From NCBI RefSeq assembly GCF_900312745.1, contig NZ_OMPD01000014.1, forward strand, positions 868,001 through 932,000: a stretch of 64,000 nt of DNA. Direction: 5' to 3'. The stretch is from Aquimarina sp. AU58 (lineage in GTDB: Bacteria > Bacteroidota > Bacteroidia > Flavobacteriales > Flavobacteriaceae). Made by a program: the position numbers and the translations under genes. Shown here piece by piece: positions 36,748-46,391 of the stretch; the stretch's first letter is position 1, and every line of letters starts with the position of its first letter. The notes beneath the pieces are model-generated. The model ran no database searches. It saw only the letters and a list, made by a program, of their open reading frames with translations, and was not told the DNA's origin.

Positions 36748-37866
36748 ATGAAAAAGTTTTTTAAAATTTTATTAATTGTAATTTTTGTGGCCTTACTAGG
36801 TTTTTCAGGTAAGTACCTTATAGATTCTAACAGTAAATCACCAATTGTATTTACTACAGAAAAAGCGTTTAAAACCACTATTGAAGAAAAAACAGTAGCT
36901 ACAGGAAAAGTAGTTCCAGAGGATGAAGTAGCAATCAAACCTCAGATTTCAGGAATTATAGAAAAGATTTATGTTGAAGAAGGAGCAGCAATAAAAACAG
37001 GAGATTTAATAGCTAAAGTAAAAGTAGTACCTAATGAGCAATCCTTGAACAGTGCCAGAGGACGTGTTAAAAATGCACAAATTGTTTTAAATAACTCTAA
37101 GGTAGAATATGACAGAAATAAAGCGCTTTTTGATAAAGGAGTAATCTCTAGTCAGGATTTTAATAATATAGATCTAAGATATAATCAGGCAAGACAAGAT
37201 CTTTCGAATGCACAGAGTGATCTTCAGATCATACGTTTAGGTTCTGCAGGTGGTTCTTCTACAGCTAATACTAATATACGAGCAACCGTATCAGGAACGA
37301 TTCTTGAAATTCCGGTTAAAGAAGGAGACCAGGTGATCGAAAGTAATAACTTTAACGACGGAACCACAATTGCTACAATTGCAGATTTGAACAAAATGAT
37401 TTTTGAAGGAAAAGTAGATGAAGCAGAGGTGAATAAGCTAAAAATTGATATGCCTTTAAAAGTTAGCCTTGGAGCTATACGAGATAAAGAATTTGATGCA
37501 AAACTAAAATTTATTGCGCCAAAAGGAGATGAAGAGCAAGGTGCAGTTCAATTTAAAATTGAAGGTGAAGTTTTTCTTGATAAATCATATTTTATAAGAG
37601 CAGGATATAGTGCAAATGCTTCAATTGTTTTAGAAACAAAGAATGATATTCTTGCTGTAAAAGAAGCACTTTTACAATTTGATAAAGAAACAGAAGACCC
37701 TTATGTAGAAATACGAACAGGAGATCAGAAATTTGAAAGAAAAGATGTTGAAATAGGTATTTCTGATGGTATTAATGTTGAAATTCTATCAGGAATAACA
37801 GAAGAAGATGATATTAAAGTTTGGAATAAAACAGAGCCCATTAAAAAAGAAGATGAAAAAGATTAA
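36748..37866 (+). CDS. periplasmic adaptor (HlyD/MacA-like), copy 1
   Basis: Membrane-fusion protein linking the inner-membrane pump to the TolC channel. A 372-residue protein with an N-terminal anchor (about residues 5-23), lipoyl-like domain (AIKPQISGIIEKIYVEEGAA then IKTGDLIAKV), short coiled-coil hairpin (NSARGRVKNAQIVLNNSKVE to NAQSDLQ, about 92-160), beta-barrel (SGTILEIPVKEGDQVIES and DLNKMIFEGKVDEAEVNKL). The second adaptor at 39567 shares the stretch RNKALFDKGVIS. It ends in Lys- and Glu-rich residues. Confidence 0.9.
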   Translation: MKKFFKILLIVIFVALLGFSGKYLIDSNSKSPIVFTTEKAFKTTIEEKTVATGKVVPEDEVAIKPQISGIIEKIYVEEGAAIKTGDLIAKVKVVPNEQSLNSARGRVKNAQIVLNNSKVEYDRNKALFDKGVISSQDFNNIDLRYNQARQDLSNAQSDLQIIRLGSAGGSSTANTNIRATVSGTILEIPVKEGDQVIESNNFNDGTTIATIADLNKMIFEGKVDEAEVNKLKIDMPLKVSLGAIRDKEFDAKLKFIAPKGDEEQGAVQFKIEGEVFLDKSYFIRAGYSANASIVLETKNDILAVKEALLQFDKETEDPYVEIRTGDQKFERKDVEIGISDGINVEILSGITEEDDIKVWNKTEPIKKEDEKD

Positions 37867-38037
37867 AGCCAGCATGTTTTAAAACAATATTTTTGATAGT
37901 GGTTAGATAATTAAAAATATTTTTTAAATAATCTGTAACAACATCAATCAAATATATACCTATACCATAGTATGAAAATAATAGTAAAAGATTTAGGCAA
38001 GTTCTCATCACAAAAGGACACTATAGATTTTAAACTT

Positions 38038-39486
38038 ATGAGAATTAGAATTTTAATTTTATGTATTACTTTCTTTGGAGTGCTAGAAACTCAGGCGCAA
38101 GAAAAGAAATGGACATTACGCGAGTGTGTAGAATATGCTTTAGAAAATAATATTGCAATAAAACAATCGGCATTAGATGTAGAGGCAACAGACATTGATA
38201 GGATTGATGCCATAGGAAATTTTCTGCCATCATTAAATGCATCTGCTTCTAATTTTTGGAGATCTGGTTTATCAACAGATCCTATTACCAATGAAAATAA
38301 AACACAGACATTTAGAAGTTCTAATTATGGCGTTAGTGCAGGAGTAACCATATTTAGTGGTTTAAGAAATATAAAAAGATTTCAAAGAGCTAAACTTAAT
38401 AAACTACTTAGTCAATATAACCTTGGTAAGTCTAAAGATGATATTGCATTGTTTGTTGCAAATAGTTATCTGCAAGTACTTTTAAACAAGGAATCTTTAA
38501 AAGTAGTAGAGAAACAACATGAGATCACATTAGAACAATTACAACGTACCAAAGATCTGGTAGAAGCAGGGGTATTACCTCAAGGTGACCTTCTCGAAAT
38601 CGAAGCAACTTCTGCAGACGAATTAACAAGAATTGTACAGGCAGAAAATGCAGTACAGATTGCATTAATTGGATTAGCGCAGCGATTACTGATTAAAAAT
38701 TATGAAGATTTTGACATTGCAGAACAAGAGTATTTAGTTCCTGGATCAGAGATGTTAGAAAAACCTATTGATCAAGTAATTGCACAGGCCAGAGAATCAA
38801 GATATGAAGTACAGATTGCAGAGCAAAATAAACTTATAGCAGAAAAAGATCTTGAAATTGCCAGGGGAGCATATTACCCTACACTAAGCGGTTCTTTTAG
38901 ATATGATACCAGAGAATCAGGAGCTAAATCTTTTGCGCGTGTTTTGGATGCGAATAATCCTGTATCAACTCAGAGTATCGGTGTTGTAGAAGCAACAGGG
39001 CAGAATGTTATTTCTCAAACCCCTAATCTACTTCTTGTAGAACAGGATGCTACACCATTTATCGATCAGTTATATACCAATGATGGTATTTCTTATGGAT
39101 TATCTCTTCAGGTACCGATTTTTAATGGGTTTTCTGCAAGGAATGCTGTAAAAAGAAATAAGGTTAATGTAAAGCGTACAGAATTTCAATTAGAGCAAGC
39201 AGAATTGGATTTGGATAGTAATGTATACCAGGCATATCTCGATGCAAAAGGAGCTGCAGAGGCGTATGAAGCTGCTCAAGTTTCTGTAAAAGCTCAGGAA
39301 AGAGCGTATGAATACGCAAAAGATCGATATGATGTAGGACTAACTAATGCGTTTGATTTTAGTCAATCAAAATTTAGATTAGAAAATGCGCAGAGCCAGG
39401 AAGTACAAAATAAGTTTGATTTCATTTTTAAATTAAAAGTGCTAGAACTGTATTTCGGAATAAAGATCGCTGATATAAAATTATAG
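38038..39486 (+). CDS. TolC family outer-membrane efflux protein
   Basis: A 482-residue outer-membrane channel. A signal peptide (MRIRILILCITFFGVLETQAQ) is followed by WTLRECVEYALENNIAIKQS and long alpha-helical repeats with two copies of the TolC helical unit; the repeat ends show typical ERAYEYAKDRYDVGLTN and NAFDFSQSKFRLENAQS. A longer frame from 37972 adds 22 residues in front of the signal peptide; the ATG at 38038 is chosen. It lies between two adaptors and after two permeases, which supports a tripartite efflux pump. Confidence 0.92.
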   Translation: MRIRILILCITFFGVLETQAQEKKWTLRECVEYALENNIAIKQSALDVEATDIDRIDAIGNFLPSLNASASNFWRSGLSTDPITNENKTQTFRSSNYGVSAGVTIFSGLRNIKRFQRAKLNKLLSQYNLGKSKDDIALFVANSYLQVLLNKESLKVVEKQHEITLEQLQRTKDLVEAGVLPQGDLLEIEATSADELTRIVQAENAVQIALIGLAQRLLIKNYEDFDIAEQEYLVPGSEMLEKPIDQVIAQARESRYEVQIAEQNKLIAEKDLEIARGAYYPTLSGSFRYDTRESGAKSFARVLDANNPVSTQSIGVVEATGQNVISQTPNLLLVEQDATPFIDQLYTNDGISYGLSLQVPIFNGFSARNAVKRNKVNVKRTEFQLEQAELDLDSNVYQAYLDAKGAAEAYEAAQVSVKAQERAYEYAKDRYDVGLTNAFDFSQSKFRLENAQSQEVQNKFDFIFKLKVLELYFGIKIADIKL

Positions 39487-39566
39487 AATAGTAGCATTCG
39501 ATTTTTTGGCTACTATATAGAAAAAGATTGTATTTTCATAGAATAGAATTAACGTTAAAGTAGGTC

Positions 39567-40844
39567 ATGAATAAAAAAAAATTACTCTTCATTTTAGGTA
39601 TAGTTGTCATTGTAATTGTACTACTTGTTTATGGTAAGAAAGCTGGATGGTTTGGTGAAAGTGGAAACTTTAGAGAAGTATCGGTTACCAAAATTGACAA
39701 AATTGATATTGTAGAAACTGTTTCGGCTACGGGTAAAATACAACCCGAAGTAGAGGTTAAACTTTCTTCAGAAGTATCAGGAGAGATTATCGACTTACCC
39801 ATCAAAGAAGGCCAACAGGTTCAAAAAGGAGATCTTTTGGTTCGTATAAACCCCGATATTATTCAATCTGGATTAAACAGGTCCCAGGCGGCATTAGAAA
39901 ATGTAAGAGCTGGATTGCGGCAAGCCGAAGCTAGTTTAAAAGAATCAAAATTAAGCTATGATCGTAATAAGGCGTTATTTGATAAAGGAGTAATTTCTAA
40001 AGCAGAGTGGGATAGAGCAATCTCTGCATATGAAGGAGCAGAAGCAGCTAAGCAATCAGCGTATTATAATGTAAGAAGTGCTCAGGCAACTGTTAACGAA
40101 GCCAAAGATAATCTAAGCAGAACTACGATTTATGCTCCTATGACAGGTACAATTTCTAAGTTATCTGTAGAATTGGGAGAAAGAGTAGTAGGTACTCAAC
40201 AAATGGCGGGTACAGAGATCGTACGTGTTGCTGATCTTAGTAATATGGAAGTAGAAGTTGATGTAAATGAAAATGATATCGTTAAAGTTTCAATTGCAGA
40301 TTCTACAATTGTTGAAGTAGATGCTTATCTAAAGAAACAATTTAAAGGAATAGTTACAGAAATCGCTAATTCTGCAGAAAATGCTGTAAGCGCAGATCAA
40401 GTAACTAATTTTAGAGTGAAAGTTAGAATTTTGGAGGAGTCATATGCCGATTTACTAGAAGGGAAGTCAGAAAACTATTCTCCGTTTAGACCAGGTATGA
40501 CTGCTACGGTCGATGTTATTACAGATAAAAGAAAGGATGTAATAGGCGTTCCTATAAGTTCTATAGTAATTAAAAATGATACTTCTGATGTAAAAAAAAT
40601 CTCTTCTAAGGATGAGATATCATCAGAAACCAATAAAAAATTCGAATGTGTATTCGTTAAGAATGGCGAAACTGCCAAATTAAGAGTGATAAAAACGGGT
40701 ATTCAGGATGATAGTAATATTGAGATAACTAGTGGATTGAATGAAGGAGATGAGGTTATAACGGGACCTTATAATGTGGTTACCAAAATACTTAAGACTG
40801 GGGATAAAGTAACTACCGAGAAAGAGAAAAAATCTACCAAATAA
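39567..40844 (+). CDS. periplasmic adaptor (HlyD/MacA-like), copy 2
   Basis: A 425-residue membrane-fusion protein, with an N-terminal anchor (residues about 5-24), lipoyl-like domain (EVKLSSEVSGEIIDLPIKEG then QQVQKGDLLVRINP), coiled-coil hairpin about 103-190, beta-barrel (MTGTISKLSVELGERVVGTQ and DLSNMEVEVDVNENDI) and a longer C-terminal domain than copy 1. A Ser-, Lys- and Asp-rich insertion (TSDVKKISSKDEISSETNKK) lies at about residues 335-355. The pump could use both adaptors as a hexamer mixture, or this copy may serve another transporter. Confidence 0.9.
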   Translation: MNKKKLLFILGIVVIVIVLLVYGKKAGWFGESGNFREVSVTKIDKIDIVETVSATGKIQPEVEVKLSSEVSGEIIDLPIKEGQQVQKGDLLVRINPDIIQSGLNRSQAALENVRAGLRQAEASLKESKLSYDRNKALFDKGVISKAEWDRAISAYEGAEAAKQSAYYNVRSAQATVNEAKDNLSRTTIYAPMTGTISKLSVELGERVVGTQQMAGTEIVRVADLSNMEVEVDVNENDIVKVSIADSTIVEVDAYLKKQFKGIVTEIANSAENAVSADQVTNFRVKVRILEESYADLLEGKSENYSPFRPGMTATVDVITDKRKDVIGVPISSIVIKNDTSDVKKISSKDEISSETNKKFECVFVKNGETAKLRVIKTGIQDDSNIEITSGLNEGDEVITGPYNVVTKILKTGDKVTTEKEKKSTK

Positions 40845-40962
40845 AAACTAGCAGTAGTTGTATGTACTCATCAAAACTCTATTAGTTAAGACTTCTAAAA
40901 CTTCGGTAAAACATTTCGTGATAGACATATCTAATTAGATCATTTTTTTTGCCTAATTAGAT

Positions 40963-40970
40963 TATCTTTG
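40963..40970 (+). promoter_or_regulatory. candidate -7 box for tsaB
   Basis: TATCTTTG matches TAnnTTTG, 16 bp before the ATG at 40987. The nearest TTG is only 11 bp upstream, so the -33 part is uncertain. The sequence CTAATTAGAT appears twice in this region (40931 and 40953), which may be a regulator site. Confidence 0.4.
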
Positions 40971-40986
40971 CCTAAATTTTTGATAG

Positions 40987-41649
40987 ATGGCTTATATCCT
41001 TTGTATAGAAACTTCAACAACTAATTGTTCTGTAGCTTTAGCTAATGACAAAGAGGTAATTGGATTAAAAGAGGATTATGATAGCACATATTCTCATGCA
41101 GAACGGTTACATAATTTTATTGATAAAGTTATAAAAGAAGCAGGGTTAACCCCAAAAGATCTTTCTGCGGTTTCGGTTAGTAAAGGTCCCGGTTCATATA
41201 CAGGATTAAGAATAGGTGTATCGGCAGCAAAAGGGTTATGCTATGCATTAGATATCCCATTAATAGCTGTGCCTACTCTGCACTCATTAGCATTGCAGGT
41301 ATCACCAGAAAAAGATAGCTATATTGTTCCTATGCTAGATGCTCGAAGAATGGAAGTGTATTCTGCCGTTTTTACTAATACGTATAAGGAAATAAGAAAA
41401 ACAGAGGCCGAAATTCTTACCGACACTTCTTTTAAAGCACATTTACAGGAGAAAAAAGTATATTTCATAGGAAATGGTGTAGAAAAATTTTCGGCGATTT
41501 GTAACGATGCTAATGCTGTATTTGTACAAAACAAATTGCCATCTGCAAATGAGATGGCAATGTTAAGTTATCCTAAATTTTTGAAAAAAGATTTTGAAGA
41601 TGTTAGTTACCTCGACCCGTATTACTTAAAAGACTTCGTGACGGGCTAG
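40987..41649 (+). CDS. tsaB: tRNA threonylcarbamoyladenosine synthesis protein TsaB
   Basis: Partner of TsaD and TsaE in making the t6A modification on tRNAs that read ANN codons. A 220-residue ASKHA-fold protein with the family start MAYILCIETSTTNCSVALAN, the block HAERLHNFIDKVIKEAGL and the conserved SKGPGSYTGLRIGVSAAKGL. It lies after the efflux operon but has its own promoter-like box. Its end overlaps the convergent gene at 41603 by 47 bp, so the two 3-prime ends share coding sequence. Confidence 0.95.
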   Translation: MAYILCIETSTTNCSVALANDKEVIGLKEDYDSTYSHAERLHNFIDKVIKEAGLTPKDLSAVSVSKGPGSYTGLRIGVSAAKGLCYALDIPLIAVPTLHSLALQVSPEKDSYIVPMLDARRMEVYSAVFTNTYKEIRKTEAEILTDTSFKAHLQEKKVYFIGNGVEKFSAICNDANAVFVQNKLPSANEMAMLSYPKFLKKDFEDVSYLDPYYLKDFVTG

Positions 41650-42310
41650 AATCAGAGCTTTTTAATGCATTATATCTAGCTACAAGTCGAATTAAATCTT
41701 CTTCTTTTCTCAAACGAATTCTTTCCTTTTTTAAATAATCTTTCAATTCGTTTTCTTTATCATTAAATGCTGCAAGCATTTCTTTTTTGTTCATCGGTAA
41801 TTCCATGATAACACCAGATTCTTCGAGGTAATATGAGGTAATCATTCTAAGTGTTCCTGGATCAGAAGGGCCACTAATTATCGGACCTGTTTTTTCGGGA
41901 TCTTTTATTTTGAGTGTAAATTTTTTATAAATACGATACCTGTCGGTTAATTCTACTAATACATAATAGCCATCTCTATTGCTTCCTCGTTGATTTTTGA
42001 ATTCACAGTAATAGAAATAATCACCATCGATTCGAGCATGAATAGTTGGGCTTTTAACCACTTCGTATAATTTGGATTGCGAACTATATTCTAGAGCATC
42101 AGAATAAATGTTATACTTAAGTTTAGCATCAAAAGTTCCTGATTTCTCATCAATAACACTAGATTCTTTATAACGACTCTTCATATAAATACTACCATCA
42201 TAATCATCATATAAAGAAACTCTGGTAGTAGATGTAAGTAAATTTCGGGGTAATTGTGCAAATAATGCAGACGATGCTATCAAGCATAAAAAAAGTAATA
42301 TTCTTCTCAT
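41603..42310 (-). CDS. secreted hypothetical protein, paralogue A
   Basis: A 235-residue protein with a signal peptide (MRRILLFLCLIASSALFAQ). I do not recognise the family. The mature part is beta-rich with many Tyr and ends in a charged helical region (KKEMLAAFNDKENELKDYLK then KEEDLIRLVARYNAL). The protein at 42638-43336 is a diverged paralogue: both share a KYNIYSD/RYNVFND strand, an aromatic ARIDGDYFYYCEFK/VRIKNKEYHYKEYK strand, and the end motif E-DLI-LV-YN-L. Its 3-prime end overlaps tsaB by 47 bp. Confidence 0.75.
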   Translation of the reverse strand: MRRILLFLCLIASSALFAQLPRNLLTSTTRVSLYDDYDGSIYMKSRYKESSVIDEKSGTFDAKLKYNIYSDALEYSSQSKLYEVVKSPTIHARIDGDYFYYCEFKNQRGSNRDGYYVLVELTDRYRIYKKFTLKIKDPEKTGPIISGPSDPGTLRMITSYYLEESGVIMELPMNKKEMLAAFNDKENELKDYLKKERIRLRKEEDLIRLVARYNALKSSDSSPSRSLLSNTGRGN

Positions 42311-42637
42311 AGTTTTTCGATTTAGGTGTGATAAACTTAAAGAAATAACATTTTAAATACAATTAATATGCTTTTTTGATCAAATTTTTACGAATTTCAT
42401 AATTCAAACATGTGTAGCGTTAAATTATTAGGAATAAAATTGCGATTTTAACAAATAATTCACATAGGCATTTTGCGGTAAAACCGTAATTAATGTAGGA
42501 TTAAGACTACAATTGAATTGATTGTTAATGGTTTAAAGGTGTTAAAAAATCCATAAAAAACATTTTTTTAACACTTTTAGCATAGCTCAAAATAAAAAGT
42601 GGTTAAGCGTTTTTTTGCTACATTACTTAAAATAGTA
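42311..42637. other. 327-bp intergenic region between the two secreted paralogues
   Basis: AT-rich sequence with no reading frame worth calling. It holds a hairpin at 42539-42574 (GTGTTAAAAAA pairing with TTTTTTAACAC) which could end transcription of the 42638 gene, and presumably the promoter of the 42310 gene, though no clear TAnnTTTG was found on the minus strand. Confidence 0.45.
42539..42574 (-). terminator. possible terminator hairpin after paralogue B
   Basis: GTGTTAAAAAA at 42539-42549 is the reverse complement of TTTTTTAACAC at 42564-42574, an 11-bp AT-rich stem with 14-base loop, about 64 bp after the stop of the 42638 gene on the minus strand. Confidence 0.4.
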
Positions 42638-43336
42638 TTACAATGTGTTGTAGAAATTTACTAATTTAATTAGATCCTTTTCTTTCTTTAAACTTAAATT
42701 TTCTTTACCAATAAAATCTTTTACTTCTTTTTGATTGTTAGGAAAGATACTTACCGTTTTCTTTTTACTTGAACTAACAGGAAATAGTTTTTCGTCTATT
42801 TCTAAATAATAGGCATGTTGATCTGTGAATTTTGCTGGAATATCTTTGTTCATTGGAGTTTTTGCGATTTTGGTATCAATATATTTTTTTTTCAATAGTT
42901 TGTATAAACTGATTTTGGCATTACTTGTTAGCTTTATTAAATACCCATTTTTAGTTTTATTATTGCGATATTTGTATTCCTTATAATGATACTCTTTATT
43001 TTTAATTCGTACATAGACACTTTTGTTTTTGGTGAGTCCCAGAATTTCAGAAGATTTTAAGGTTTTGCTTACTTCTATTTGATCGTTAAACACATTGTAT
43101 CTTAAAAACAGTTTTCTAATCTTTTGTTTTGAATTGTTATGAATAATCTCTCCTAATTCAAACTTCTCATTTTCATAAGGAGTCCCTAGCGTCTTGTTTT
43201 TATTATCTTTAAAATATTTATGTGCATATAATAAAGGGGTAAAAGAATTTGTTTGGTTCTTACCATTTGATACTACTTGGGCATTAATCGCAAATGCAAA
43301 CATGAGAGCTATAAAAAATAAAAATATTCTTTTCAT
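42638..43336 (-). CDS. secreted hypothetical protein, paralogue B
   Basis: A 232-residue protein with a signal peptide (MKRIFLFFIALMFAFAINAQ) and a strongly basic mature part. It aligns by eye with the protein at 41603-42310, sharing the Tyr-rich central strands and the end motif KEKDLIKLVNFYNTL. Lysine is very frequent (KKKYIDTKIAK, SSSKKKTVSIF). Function unknown. The two genes point the same way and are 327 bp apart, so they are probably an old tandem duplication with separate expression. Confidence 0.75.
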   Translation of the reverse strand: MKRIFLFFIALMFAFAINAQVVSNGKNQTNSFTPLLYAHKYFKDNKNKTLGTPYENEKFELGEIIHNNSKQKIRKLFLRYNVFNDQIEVSKTLKSSEILGLTKNKSVYVRIKNKEYHYKEYKYRNNKTKNGYLIKLTSNAKISLYKLLKKKYIDTKIAKTPMNKDIPAKFTDQHAYYLEIDEKLFPVSSSKKKTVSIFPNNQKEVKDFIGKENLSLKKEKDLIKLVNFYNTL

Positions 43337-43442
43337 AATAAGTGAATTTTGGATTAGTATTGAAATATTATGTTATACTAATTTGAGTCAAAAACTAAGT
43401 CAGGTTAAATTAAAATTTAATATAGGTTTCCCCCAGGAGTAT

Positions 43443-45548
43443 TTATTCTAAAGGTAAAATGTCTTTAAATTCTTCAACCGGATATTTACATGAATTATTT
43501 ACACATAAATAAAACAAAGTTTTGTCTTTAACAAATCTGTTTTTTAATAAGGCAGTATCAGAATCTGATGTACCTCCCGCTATTAGTTTATTTGGAATAT
43601 AAGTTTGACTTACTTCTTTTAATTTAATTTTTGCTTCTTTACCTATAATAACCAATTCATAAAAGTTAAAAGAAAAATTGAGCATAAGATCTAACCAATT
43701 AGAGTACCCCGATGCATAAGACTTGATTTGCGGTTTAATATTATGTAACATTTGTTCACTTATTTCTTTGTAATGAGAACGATCAAGATAATGAGATAGT
43801 AGAAATAAGTTCTTAGCCATTATTGAATTAGATGCTGGGATTACATTATCACTGTATTCTATAGTACGTGTAATAAGTTTTGGGTCTTGATCAGAAGTAA
43901 AATAGAATATATTCTTGCTTTCATTAAAAAAGTGGTTTAAAGTGTATTGTGTAAGTTGTTCTGATACCTCTAGCCATTCTGGGTCAAATGTGTTTTGATA
44001 TAAGGTTATAAAAGCTTCAATAACCAGTGCATAATCTTCTAAATACCCATTAATGGTACTTTTGCCGTTTTTGTAGTTATGAAATAAAGATGTATCATTT
44101 TTTAACTGAGTGGTTTTGATAAAGTTTGCATTTTTTATAGCAGCATCCAAAAACTTTTTCTCTCCAAAAGCTCTATATGCATCCAGATAACTTTTTAGCA
44201 TTAAAGCATTCCACGAAGTTAGAGTTTTGTCATCTAATCGTGGTCGAGAGCGTTTTTCACGCTCATGAAGTAAAACTTGTTTCCATTTAGAGATTTTTTT
44301 AATCAAGACTTCACTATCAATATTATTTTCACTACAGAACTTTTGATGAGCATCTTTTCTAATTAAAACATAGTTTCCTTTTTCCCAGAAACCATATGAA
44401 TTTATATTATAATAATCAGCAAAGAGAGTGTAGTCATTATCAGGTACAATTTTTTTTAATTCTTCTTTGGTCCATACATAAAAAGCACCTTCTTCTAGTT
44501 CTCCGTCCAGAGTTTTACTATCTGCATCCAGAGACGAATAAAAGGCTCCTTCTTTATTAGTAAGCTCTCTTGCTACAAAATCTAAAGTTTCATAAACCAC
44601 ATCTTTAAACCAGGGATCTTTGGTAACTAAAAAAGCATCAGAATACAGACTTACTAATTGTGCATTATCATATAACATTTTCTCGAAGTGGGGGACATGC
44701 CATTTTCCATCTGTAGAATATCGTGCAAACCCTCCTCCAATATGATCATACACCCCGCCATATGATATTTTTGTCAAGGTGTTTTTTACAAAATTTAATA
44801 GTGTTTCGTCTTTGGTTTGATGAGCATACCGAAGAAGGAAATGATAATTATTGGGCATCATAAATTTAGGAACTCGTTTTGTACCTCCTTTTTGATGGTC
44901 AAAATGAGAACTCCATTCTTTTACAGAAGTCGCTATAAATTCTTTATCAAAATTAATAGCATTAGTGTTTACTTCGATAAGATCTACAGCCTTAATCCCT
45001 TGTTCTAGTTTTTCGGCATATTCTATTAGCTTATCGGGTTGTTTTTCATATAAATTTGCAATTTGTTTTAAGGCATCAACCCAATTTCCTTTAGGAAAAT
45101 AGGTGCCTCCCCAAACAGGCCTTCCGTCGGGTAATACAACCATATTAAGAGGCCAACCACCACTACCGGTCATTAATTGTACTGCACTCATATATACCTG
45201 ATCTATATCGGGGCGTTCTTCACGATCTACTTTAATATTTACATAATTCGCATTCATGATTTCTGCTACCTTAGGATCTTCAAAGCTTTCATGTTCCATA
45301 ACATGGCACCAATGGCAAGCTGCGTATCCTATACTTATAATAATAAGCTTGTTTTCTTTTTTAGCTTGTTGTAGTGCTTCTTCTCCCCAAGGTTTCCAAT
45401 TTACAGGATTGTGAGCATGTTGCAGGAGATATGGACTGGTTTCATAAATAAGATCATTAGTATAAGCGTGTTGTTTCATAGGTGGTTTATTTTGACTTGT
45501 GCACGTTGTAAATAATAGCGATGATATAATGATGCATAAATATTTCAC
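43443..45548 (-). CDS. thioredoxin-domain lipoprotein of the YyaL/SSP411 family
   Basis: The N-terminal DUF255 thioredoxin-like domain has the CxxC-type motif [16 protein letters not shown], and the following part is a six-hairpin glycosidase-like barrel (for example [20 protein letters not shown] and [16 protein letters not shown]). The family is conserved, but its reaction is not established. The proposed start is a GTG at 45548, giving [19 protein letters not shown], a proper lipoprotein signal with Cys at 16. A longer frame from an ATG at 45599 starts inside the loop of the dodecin terminator and lacks a good signal; it is less likely. Length from the GTG is 701 residues. Confidence 0.85.
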   Translation of the reverse strand: MKYLCIIISSLLFTTCTSQNKPPMKQHAYTNDLIYETSPYLLQHAHNPVNWKPWGEEALQQAKKENKLIIISIGYAACHWCHVMEHESFEDPKVAEIMNANYVNIKVDREERPDIDQVYMSAVQLMTGSGGWPLNMVVLPDGRPVWGGTYFPKGNWVDALKQIANLYEKQPDKLIEYAEKLEQGIKAVDLIEVNTNAINFDKEFIATSVKEWSSHFDHQKGGTKRVPKFMMPNNYHFLLRYAHQTKDETLLNFVKNTLTKISYGGVYDHIGGGFARYSTDGKWHVPHFEKMLYDNAQLVSLYSDAFLVTKDPWFKDVVYETLDFVARELTNKEGAFYSSLDADSKTLDGELEEGAFYVWTKEELKKIVPDNDYTLFADYYNINSYGFWEKGNYVLIRKDAHQKFCSENNIDSEVLIKKISKWKQVLLHEREKRSRPRLDDKTLTSWNALMLKSYLDAYRAFGEKKFLDAAIKNANFIKTTQLKNDTSLFHNYKNGKSTINGYLEDYALVIEAFITLYQNTFDPEWLEVSEQLTQYTLNHFFNESKNIFYFTSDQDPKLITRTIEYSDNVIPASNSIMAKNLFLLSHYLDRSHYKEISEQMLHNIKPQIKSYASGYSNWLDLMLNFSFNFYELVIIGKEAKIKLKEVSQTYIPNKLIAGGTSDSDTALLKNRFVKDKTLFYLCVNNSCKYPVEEFKDILPLE

Positions 45549-45577
45549 CAGAGTCGATTTTAGTAATGTATAAAAAT

Positions 45578-45614
45578 ATAAAAAGCATCCCGAATACATC
45601 AGAATGCTTTTTAT
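45578..45614 (-). terminator. rho-independent terminator of dodecin
   Basis: ATAAAAAGCAT at 45578-45588 is the reverse complement of ATGCTTTTTAT at 45604-45614, an 11-bp stem with a 15-base loop, 20 bp after the dodecin stop on the minus strand, followed by TTTTTA. Confidence 0.75.
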
Positions 45615-45633
45615 AAAGAAGTAATAAAACTTT

Positions 45634-45834
45634 TTATTTTACTTCAAAAGAGATTTTTAGGCTTACTCTGAATTCTGTTACATCATTGTCTTTAACCACA
45701 ACACTTTGATCTGCAACATAAGCAGATCTAATGTTTTTTACAGATTTACTAGCTTGTTTTACAGCATTTCTAGTAGCATCTTCCCAGCTTTTTTCAGAAT
45801 TTGCTAATACTTCGATAACTTTAATAATCGCCAT
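45634..45834 (-). CDS. dodecin, small flavin-binding protein
   Basis: A 66-residue protein with the dodecin fold pattern: a beta strand, a long helix ([20 protein letters not shown]) and two C-terminal strands ([20 protein letters not shown] then SLKISFEVK). The Trp in SWEDA is the residue that stacks with the flavin in bacterial dodecins. Dodecins form 12-subunit shells that store or buffer FMN or riboflavin. It follows gcvH of the gcv operon by 169 bp and has its own terminator. Confidence 0.9.
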   Translation of the reverse strand: MAIIKVIEVLANSEKSWEDATRNAVKQASKSVKNIRSAYVADQSVVVKDNDVTEFRVSLKISFEVK

Positions 45835-46003
45835 GTTGTGAGTTTTTTAAATTAAAAAATATAAGAATATCTAAGATACAACAAACTGTTGCTTTTTAGA
45901 AAAAATAGCATGTATTCTTTTCCTGGATTTTTCGATATAATTATAAATTTATCGTTAAAAAGCATATTGACATAAAATCATCTTATTTTTTGATGAGTAA
46001 CCG

Positions 46004-46387
46004 TTATTCTGCTCCTATTAATTTTTTATATGCATTAGCATCTAATAGATCGTTAATCTCATCTGGATTAGAGATTTCTATTTTAGCAAGCCAACCCTTA
46101 GTATAGGGATCAGAATTTACCATTTCCGGATTTGACTCCAGCTCTTCATTAATTTCAATAACAGTACCCGAAACTGGCATAAAAATATCAGAAACGGTTT
46201 TAACTGCTTCAATAGATCCCATTACTTCTCCTTCATTAAGTTCTTCATCCAAAGATTCGAGTTCTACATAAACGATATCACCTAACTCACTTTGCGCAAA
46301 ATCTGTAATACCTATATGGGCAATATTGTTCTCTATTCTGATCCATTCGTGATCTTTACTATACTTTAATTCTTCTGGGATATTCAT
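46004..46387 (-). CDS. gcvH: glycine cleavage system H protein, copy 2
   Basis: The 127 residues include the lipoylation site [11 protein letters not shown] with Lys 63 and the family block [20 protein letters not shown]. It lies 4 bp after gcvT and is the operon-borne copy, so it is the likely partner of GcvP and GcvT. Very similar to the copy beside sprA at 24286-24669. Confidence 0.95.
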   Translation of the reverse strand: MNIPEELKYSKDHEWIRIENNIAHIGITDFAQSELGDIVYVELESLDEELNEGEVMGSIEAVKTVSDIFMPVSGTVIEINEELESNPEMVNSDPYTKGWLAKIEISNPDEINDLLDANAYKKLIGAE

Positions 46388-46391
46388 AGTT

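Noticed and set aside
37972..38037. N-terminal extension of TolC
   Set aside because: The signal peptide begins at the ATG at 38038.
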